Assembly: GCA_037179385.1 (NCBI GenBank)
Contig: CM074184.1
Coordinates: 16,262,001 to 16,326,000, forward strand
Source: Holothuria scabra
Lineage: Eukaryota > Echinodermata > Holothuroidea > Aspidochirotida > Holothuriidae
Length of the DNA stretch: 64,000 nt
Direction of reading: 5' to 3'
Shown: in pieces, positions 30,701 through 39,700 of the stretch
Numbering within the stretch: the stretch's first letter is position 1
Layout of the letters: the number at the start of each line of letters is the position of its first letter
Translations under genes and position numbers: made by a program
Notes under the pieces: generated by a model
What the model was told of the DNA's origin: nothing
Seen by the model: only the letters and a program-made list of their open reading frames with translations
Databases searched by the model: none

Positions 30701-33700
30701 GGTCAGTCAGCATACTGTATAGTACACAGTGCTCAGTTCCTGCAGGCAGCGCTCATGCAAGCCGCGACGCGACGAGAATCTGGACTACCTGCCGTCTGAC
30801 GTTGGAACCAACCGCGGACTAATACTACACACACATGGACAGAGCATCTTATGCGTACGTTTATCCGTACGTTGTCGCCACCGACTGGGACAAAAAAGGA
30901 GCACAACGTATGTATGATTTGACACCGAGTCACGCCTCTATAATATTTTGAACAAAAGTATAACTTGAATGTGGAACGTACAGTGATTTTGACGTTACCT
31001 TTCATTATTTTGTTAATACTTCAAGTTTCTTGCAAAATCTGTTGAATTGAACTACATCAGCAAGTCAAGAAAAACTTTCACGCAAAACCCCCATAGCAAA
31101 CAGCCATCTTGCTACGCTTATATACTCAGAAGTACGCTAGCACTATCTACGGATAGTATCTTCTGTCCGTGGAATCAAAACAACACAACACAATAACATA
31201 TTGCGCAATAACTCACGCACATGCTAAGAAGAGGGAGCTCATCAGAGCCGTATAAATGTCCCCATCCATGGCAAGGTTAATTTACATTTTTGCAGAAATT
31301 TGTGAATTTGTTTCAAGATCACGTTAAGGATTATATTTCACACGCCGTGGGTTAAATGAATGAGGGAGATTTTGACATGATCCTTCTAAATTTCATCTCA
31401 AATTTCAGAAAATACGTCCAAAGCCAACATTTCGAGTAGAGTTGTGGTTATACATTTGAATGATTTAGCTATTCCCACCCTAAAGGAAAAATCACCGTCA
31501 GAGATGTAATGCAGTTTGGTAGTCTGCGTAGCTGTTCTATAGAGCGCAATCTTACGAGGTATGCTATTAGCATTGAGCAGAGTAGTACCTCCCTGCTCCT
31601 GGTATCAGCATGCTCTAGAACAACATCATTCGTCCTTTGTTTTTAGAGGAAAAAGTAGTGTATGGCCTACCTTCTGTGGTGACAAACCTTTGTACACAGT
31701 CACAGTTGTAGTATAAGGGGTATATGCCTCAGATTTGTCCCCTAACCCCATTTCCACCCCAAGTTAGCTAGGTCAGTTAGAAGTTGGGTTTACCGAAAAA
31801 AAATAAATGATATACGGTACCTAGTCCACAGAGACTTCATTTTTCATCCAGAAATATGCTAAATCCTAGGAGCAGTCTAGGACTCCCAATTCCAGCCCAG
31901 TCAGCAAAATCCGGCGGTCCGTCGGCGGCCATTGTCGGCTTTTGATCGGCCATGAATGGGTGTTTGGCCACCGAAGGACCATCGGAGGTCCGTTGGCTAC
32001 ATCTGGGTCATATACAAAATTGTATGCTGGCTAAAATTGTTCAGCCAATCAGCTTCGTTGCCGTCGGAGGACCACCAGAGAGCCACCTGACATTTCTCTG
32101 GCGGACAGCCAATGTGGCCTAGGGCGGTCCGTTGCCGAGCCGACCAAATTTGCTGACAGGGAGGGAAATGGCCGCTTTGGGCTCAGTTTCCCTCGGCGCC
32201 AGAATCCCCAACCCCCCGCCCCCACAAAATTACACTTTACCCCTTGTTTTCCCCCAATTTTGACATTATGGCACCGCGACTGGCAGCCTAGCTGCAGAAC
32301 TGACCTGTGCTTTGTGCTCTCCCCCCATCCCCCATTTGTGGAAAATAATAACGTGACAAGCAAAATGTGTTAGCATCAGCAGACACCGGGTTTTTTGAAG
32401 TGTGGTGGACCAATGGTAAAATGGTGGGCACGAGAAAATGTTGGGGACTAAGCCCCAGGAAGCTCCAAGGTTTTCAAGTTAGCATATCTCTTCCGTCAAA
32501 AATTAAGCCTCACAGAAACTGTTTCATAATCCATCATCCAATGAAATAATTTCAAAATGATGTAAATGAATCAGTCTACCCTGTTGTTAGGCGTGCAGGG
32601 TCATTTTTGTAAGGGGGCAAGAGTGACTTTTATCATGTTTTGCCCACGCTTTGCCCAAATGGACAAACTGCTGCTGTCCGACGAATTGGGAGGGCAAATA
32701 CCCCTCCCCCCCCCCCCCACTGCACCCGCTCCGTACTTTGATTCTGTTATCGCCACAAATGAATATACATTACACATAGGCTATGTGATGGTGTAACTTA
32801 TGCCAATTGTCTTTGAAGTGAAGTTTTACACATCGGCCTAATGTGGAATTTTGTCCTAGTAAAAGTGTTCTCACAGTGACGGAATGAGTATTGCTGACCA
32901 GTGGCGTACTATAGGATTTCTCTTCGTGGGGGGGGGGGGGGGGTAGGGGAGCTGGATACTTTTGTAGGGGGCTGGAGTTTATTATCTTAGCGTAGCGCCA
33001 CCATCAGTTGGCGCGGACCGTCCAAAAGAAAATTTTGGATTTTTACACCTCCCAGATGGCTGAAAATGGCATTTGCCAGGTTTAATTGTCTTTAATTCTG
33101 GTGAGAAAAATTTGCTTTTTTTCGTAGATTCAAACACACTTTTGAGGTACTGATTAGCTCAGTTTGTTACTTAACTGCAGTGGTGGAGCTACTGGGGGCA
33201 GGGGCAAGTTTCCCCCCTGGAAAATATTTTGGAGAAATTTGTGGAATTTGGGGGAATTTCAAGTTGACGAAATAATACTTCCTTTTCCTATTTCTTTAAC
33301 TTTTTTCACACTACAAGTAATCGTGAAAAATTTCTCATGCCAAACTCGAATTTCCATGCAACGTATTTCCCCAGATCTCATCTGTGTCACTGCAGCACGA
33401 AGCGCGCATGACTCGTGTTCCGCAGAAATGCCCTCTCTGCAGCAGCGTGAATGTTCTCTGGTACACATTCAGGGTATTTTGATCAGTTCAACGTATACTG
33501 CGCAACACTGACAGGCTATAGGACCGGAGCACAGGATACCATCATCGAGCTAGAGTTCCCTACGTATTGTTGAGCTTATGTTATGTTCATCAACTTGATG
33601 TACTGTTGGATAATACGTTTGCTAATAAATAGTAACATAATCATAGCCTCGTGAACGAAATATTCCCTCATTTAATTATCACAATTTCCTTTTCTTTTTG

Positions 33701-36700
33701 TTCCACAACCATTATATTTATATTCGATTTAAGACTCTCAGCAATACATACCGGTAGGCTTCAGAGTTTCCCATTTTTCCTTTGTATATATATATTGTGA
33801 ACAAATTGTCTCCTTAAAAGTTTTCAGGTTAAGAAAAATATGACATTCTAAGCATGCAGTAATTAGGCACAGGGAGTGTCATTTCCTGCAATCTAGGGGT
33901 GTTTTCAGCGAAATTTCCCCTGGCAGGACGTTCCGCGCGAACCGATGGTCGCGCTCCGCGTATCACTCTCACCCGTCACTTAAGTTGACAACGCCCTGGG
34001 TAGGGTTAGGTTAGGCGAGGTTTAACAGCCCAGTTTCCAACCTATTGGTTGACAGCGCCCTGAAGTTTAAGCATTTAATGGCCTCTCATCCTACAAGCTA
34101 GTACCGGGCAGGTTATAGACTGATCTTACTCTGTGTTTAACCATGGATGGAGCTAAAAACAATAGCTTACCGTTTTCTAGACATAATAACCCTGTAAACC
34201 TCGAAAAACGTACGATGTTTACCTTATTTTTAAAGGACTGATTTGGAAAATTAATCTATTTAATTTGTTCGGAAAATTAATCTTTTTTTTTTTTTTTTTT
34301 TTTTTATCTCCATTTATTCATTTTCAATTTCAAGTTCTCCAAAAACAAACGTTGTGTTACAAAATGATGTTCAAATAAAATTTGCAAACTTAATAATCTT
34401 GTGATAACCCTAATATAATCGAAATATATTTACATAAACAGCAATGCTAGAAAACACTCCCTTCAATATATTAATCAAACAAACTAGGACAGGAGGCAAA
34501 CGCCTCTCTGATATTATCAATATTTACATTTTTCTTTTTCCTTACTTTTTTATACTCTTCCACTTTGACCACAAATTTAAACTTATAGAAAAATTCATTT
34601 GCCTCAGGTATACTTTTCATTCTTTTACAATTAAAAATATAGTTTTTCATATGAAGAGCTAAAAAATTGTAGGGATGACTGGTCTTTTCAAAATAAAAAA
34701 AGAAACTTTGTCTTGAGAAAACAAAATGTTTATTAAATAACAAAAGTTCCACCGCTTTAATAAATTGTGTGGTATAGCTACAATTCCAAAAAATGTGATC
34801 TATTGTTTCTTCATCAATATTGCAAAAAGTACAAGAAGGGGATTCAGCCTTACCCATTAAGCAAAGCAATCTATTCGTTGGGAGGACTCTATGGATTAAT
34901 CTAAACTGAAAATACTGCAGCTTGGCTTCTGTGGTAGAGAGCCAAGGAGTACAATAAATATTGGACCAATCCTGGTCAGTCAAGTGTTTAAAGCTGACTA
35001 CCCATTTCTTTATGGCCGTTGGTTTCTCGGCAATCGTTTCCTAAGCACTTGTTGTAAATAAACTGTGAACACCTAGGTGATTTCAAAAATTTTCAAAAAA
35101 ACCTTCGTTTATGTTTTGATTACTACCATCATTACTAGTAATTGAGCCCTCCAACTGTTCGGAATACTATGTATCAAACCGTAATACAATGTAAAAGGTA
35201 GACCTGTTACATCAAATTTACGCTTAAAATTTTCAAAAGATAAGGGGTACCGTGTCTATCAAAAAGATCTCTTACATAGAGTACATGCTTTTCAAACAAC
35301 GAATTATAAAACACAATTTTACCGTTCATCCGAATATCAGAATTATTCCACAATATTTGACTGCCATAGTCCTCTGTAGGGATGTATATGAAATATTGCA
35401 CCATGATTGTACAACTTCTCTGACAAAAATATTTCGGATATGTGTAACTTCACTTTGCAGACAATTGCATTTAAATAAGAGGTTGCAGCCATATTTCTTT
35501 AAACTTATATGAAAGAAAATTTTCCACGGGCCTTGTAAATTGTTGCAATAGCGTTTTATCCAGGCACACTTGAGGCTATTAATAAAACTATTGACATGAA
35601 TAACCTTTAAACCGCCGGCGTTGACAGGGTTAATAATCACAGAGCGTTTAACCTTATCAGGGTTTCCACCCCAAATAAAGTCAAAAATAACTTGCTCGAG
35701 CTCTCTAATGAAAGACTTGGGGGGATTAGGTAATACTAGGAAGAGATAAACCAACTGGGATAAGCCAAACGTTTTAACAATAATATTACGACCTATGGGA
35801 GTTAGATCGCGACTGGCCCAAACCCGAAGAATGCTCTTGAGCCTTGAAAGCTTGGGCTGATAATTGAGAGGAAAAAGGTCATCCCCGTTGTGAGTAAAAG
35901 TGACACCTAACATTGTAACTGGACCCAAGGTAATGTCTATGTTTAAGTCGGAGAGGAAAACTGGTTTTTACCAACAAAAGGGCCTAAAGGAACAAATGGG
36001 ATTTAGAAATATTAATCTTCAAACCAGACGATCTATAGAAATTATTGAGAATACGTAACAATTCATTTAAACTTTCTTTACTACCATCAAGTATAAATGT
36101 GGTGTCATCAGCATATTGCAGAATACGAGTTTCAGAACCACTTATTGAAATACCTTTAATATTAGATGACTGAAGCACAGTAAGTGCAAGAGTCTCTACA
36201 CACAAATAAAAAAGGTACGGGCTTAGGGACATCCCTGCCGCACCCTCTTTGGATTGGAAAAAAACCGGAAGAATAGCCATTATTACAGACGCATGCTTGG
36301 GCATTATTGTAAAATGTTTTAACCCAATGTTTAAAGCTATTTCCAAAATTGAAAAAGGAGAGAGTAGCGTATATAAATTCCCATTCTAACTTGTCAAAAG
36401 CCTTTTCAAAATCGATTAAAAACAGAAATCCCGGTATATTAAATTCGCTAGTATGATTAATTACATCTAAAACAAACCTTATGTTTTCACCTATAAACCT
36501 ACCTTTTAGAAAACCAGTTTGATTTGGACCAATAAGATTATCAATTACCAATTTCATTCTTGCAGCAATAGCCTTAGCCCCAATTTTGTAGTCTGTATTT
36601 AACAGAGATATAGGTCGATAATTTTTAAGTAATGATGAGTCCTTTCCAGGTTTGGGGATGAGGGTGATTACTCCACGAGACTGTTCCGGAGAGAGACAAC

Positions 36701-39700
36701 CTGTATTGTAACCATGATTAATAGAATCAACAACGGAAAATTAATCTAGTTAATCACTGGGGATAGGGGTGACGGGTCCATATGACGTTGTCTTAATCCT
36801 ATGTATATAGTAGGCAGCATCAGGATCTTGTAGGCCATGTATTAACTTAGGTTACATTACATGACTTCATAAATTTACGTATTTTGTATGTAATACATGC
36901 ACCTTGAACTTGAAAATATACTGAAACTGAAAATATACTGAAACTGAAAAGTTTGGGGGAAATTTTCGAGCTTTGCCCCCTGGAAAATAACCTAGCTACG
37001 TCACTGCTTAACTGGACTATGTATCCTACTCCGGAATCCTGCTGAATGTTGCAAGCAGCTGTTCCACTGCACGGCTGAGTAAGGTATTTCCATAGGGGTA
37101 GGGGAGTATTCCAGATTTGGGGCAGAAGATTTTTGCCTGAAAAATGTAATTTTGACCGCAAGACAGTCAAAGCGGAGCGCCACCACTGGTTGAGCGCGGA
37201 GCGTTCAGAAAATTTGAAAATTCGTACCTCTCAGACAGTCGAAAATGGCATTTCCCATGCTTATAAAGCGGATGCAAGCAGTCGCTATTTTTAAGTTTTA
37301 ATTGCAGATAAACGTTCAATCCAAACTAAATTCAGCCAGAAAGTTAGTTAGTAAGGCAGAGTTTTACGGCCCAGTTCCAAACTATTGGTTCAAGTCGAGC
37401 CGACCATGGCCTTTTTTCCAGTTGTGTTCAGCCAGAAAGACTAAGCGCAGAACCACCATTGGTTGGCGCGAAGCGTACAGGGAATTTTTAAATATCCGAC
37501 CCCTCAGACAGTTGAAAATGGCATTTCCCTGGCTTATAGGGGGATCAAAGCAGTCGCTATTTTGAGTTTCCTTTTGCAAAAAATGCTCACTGGAAACTTA
37601 AATTCTCCTATGAAGCGGCCTTAGTGGAGCACCACCATAAGTTGGGGTGAAACGCACAGGAAATTTTGAAAACTCTGACCCTTCAGACAGTCAAAAATGT
37701 CATTTCCTATGCCTGTAAAGGGTCTAAGCAGTCGCTATTTCGAGGTTACGTTTGCAAAAAAATGTTCACTTAAAACTAAAATTCTGCTAGGAAGGCTAAC
37801 TACGCGGAGCGCCACCACTAGTTGGCGAGGAGCGAACAGAAACTTTTGAAACTTTTCGAACAAATTACCTGATTTTCATAACCATTGCTAGTACTATACG
37901 TATTTGGCTCTATAGCGCAGGATAGAAGGCAAACTTTTGAGCACCTGAACATCCTCCTGTCTGTCCGTTGAATTAATGTGGCAATTGAAAACGTCCCAGC
38001 ATTGTTTTGACCTTTGTCAGAATATTTGACTATTTCGACCTTTTTATACATTCTACCCAAATGTGTCGCAGGACTTTGTTATTTTCCATGAAAATTTTAC
38101 TTTAAATATAGCTTTTTCGGTTTTCGGCAAAGATTTGTGCGGGTACTGTGTTACACAAGATTTAAAAACAGTCCTAATAATGAATTGTTTCTTTTAAGCC
38201 GCAGGCTCCAAATGTGTCGTGATTTTTTATCTGTTTGATATTTCGTAATGTGTTACCCTTACGATGATACTTTTCCATTTCCGGGCTAATGCTTGAAAGA
38301 ATTTGGATATTTGACAATTTCGGGCATTAAGTTGTGATTATCTGTGCAGTAAAGTCACGAATAATAGCTTTTTGCGCTGCCAGAAGGTGTAGCGATTTTT
38401 TTTGGAATCTTGACCTGGTGTTTCATAAATTTTATTGGGACTTTATGACGTTTCTTTCCTTTTTACGGGCACATCTTTTTTTAAGATGTCGGCCACATTT
38501 AGGACTTTTCTGAAAAACCATCCCTTTTTTTGAAATTTAAGGCCTGTCCGAATTTTTTTCTAAATTACTGCCCGTTTATCTTCAGATTCCTGCCCGAATT
38601 CAGATGTGCGAAAATCATACGCCACTGGGTATGTCCACTCCACCCAAGAGCTAAGTGAGGTCCTTTGAGGTAATAGTGGTAAGGTTGCGACCCTTGAGAC
38701 TGCATTGACCCAACATGGGTTGGGTTGTTGCACTGGCCAAAGACTGGCAGCAATAGCCGTGCAAAGTGCCATTTTTTCCAACCATGTCTAACTCAAATAT
38801 TCTACCACCACACCAAGTTTGATTTTGGAGCAAATTTGTGCATCCCCATGAATTAAAAAAAACACCTTACTGGAGATGGAAACAGGACAAATGTCAGGAG
38901 CTCACTTTGATCCACAACTCAAGGTAGCCAATTTCAGCCACTCCAAATCTGCTAGAAAATTATCCATCCAGAAACCCGACGAGTAAAAAGTCAAGAGAAT
39001 CTGAAGATATGAAGCTTGTCACAGTCTACCTGAATTTATTCCGAAATTCAGAGTGGGAACCGCGTGGATCTTATTGCAAGTGTATCTATGTCATAGTAGC
39101 CCGGTAGCCCGGATTGATTATTATCATCGGCCAGCATGAATACAATTTTTTGCCCTGGTCGCCAGTGGGGGCTGCTGGGGGCTGGGCGCCATTTCACAAG
39201 TTGCACTGCACTAGAAAATTTCAATGACAGGCAAAAAACTGTTTCACTCTGAAAACTTTTGTAATGGTTCAACCTATTTTAGAGGATTATGTTTTAATCG
39301 CTTTGCATGTTAACCCACTGTACGTTGGAGCTAAGTGGGTGGGTGTGTAATATTATGAACAACACAAATCCGGTCTAGCCTGACCTTATACATCCTATAC
39401 ATAAAGCGAAAACATTAAAATATATGCCCAGACACACTGTAACGCAATTTTCGAGGTTTACGATTGTAACTTTTCGGTGACTGCCAGTTTTCTGTTTTAC
39501 AGATATAGTGTCGCTCTGAATATTCTAAGCCCTATAACAGTTCCCTGATCTATGGTAGCTGATGCTATACTTACCCTGTGGTGCGCAAATACCCTGGCAC
39601 AGAGTGTCATCAGCTACTTTTGCGCCGTTGTCAATATCTACGTCTGCGCAAAAGCAAGCTATTCCCTCCTCTAAAGCTGCATATTTATATCCTTCACGTG

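Larger units (their letters stand above)
22238..39574 (-). other. Giant 17.3-kb intron 3 splitting the WSC domain
   Basis: Bounded by donor GTAAG at 39574 and acceptor TTGAACAG at 22238, phase 1. No coding exon of the host gene was found inside. The exon phases and the WSC fold both require a direct 3-to-4 join. It contains the DR1-bearing repeat, a tandem dimer, a Mutator-like element, a short TIR element, nested hAT/L1 elements and a 190-bp tandem array. Between 22240 and 24370, and 25570 and 27690, I see nothing else supported. Confidence 0.85.

Noticed and set aside
30729..31005. Alternative first exon of the polycystin-like gene
   Set aside because: CpG-richer, with short frames on both strands, but no ATG-donor pair with correct phase and signal-like sequence was convincing.
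32899..38627. Single outer hAT element spanning the nested insertions
   Set aside because: Both ends look hAT-like, but flanking 8-mers TTGCTGAC and GGTATGTC do not match. Kept only as an end fragment.
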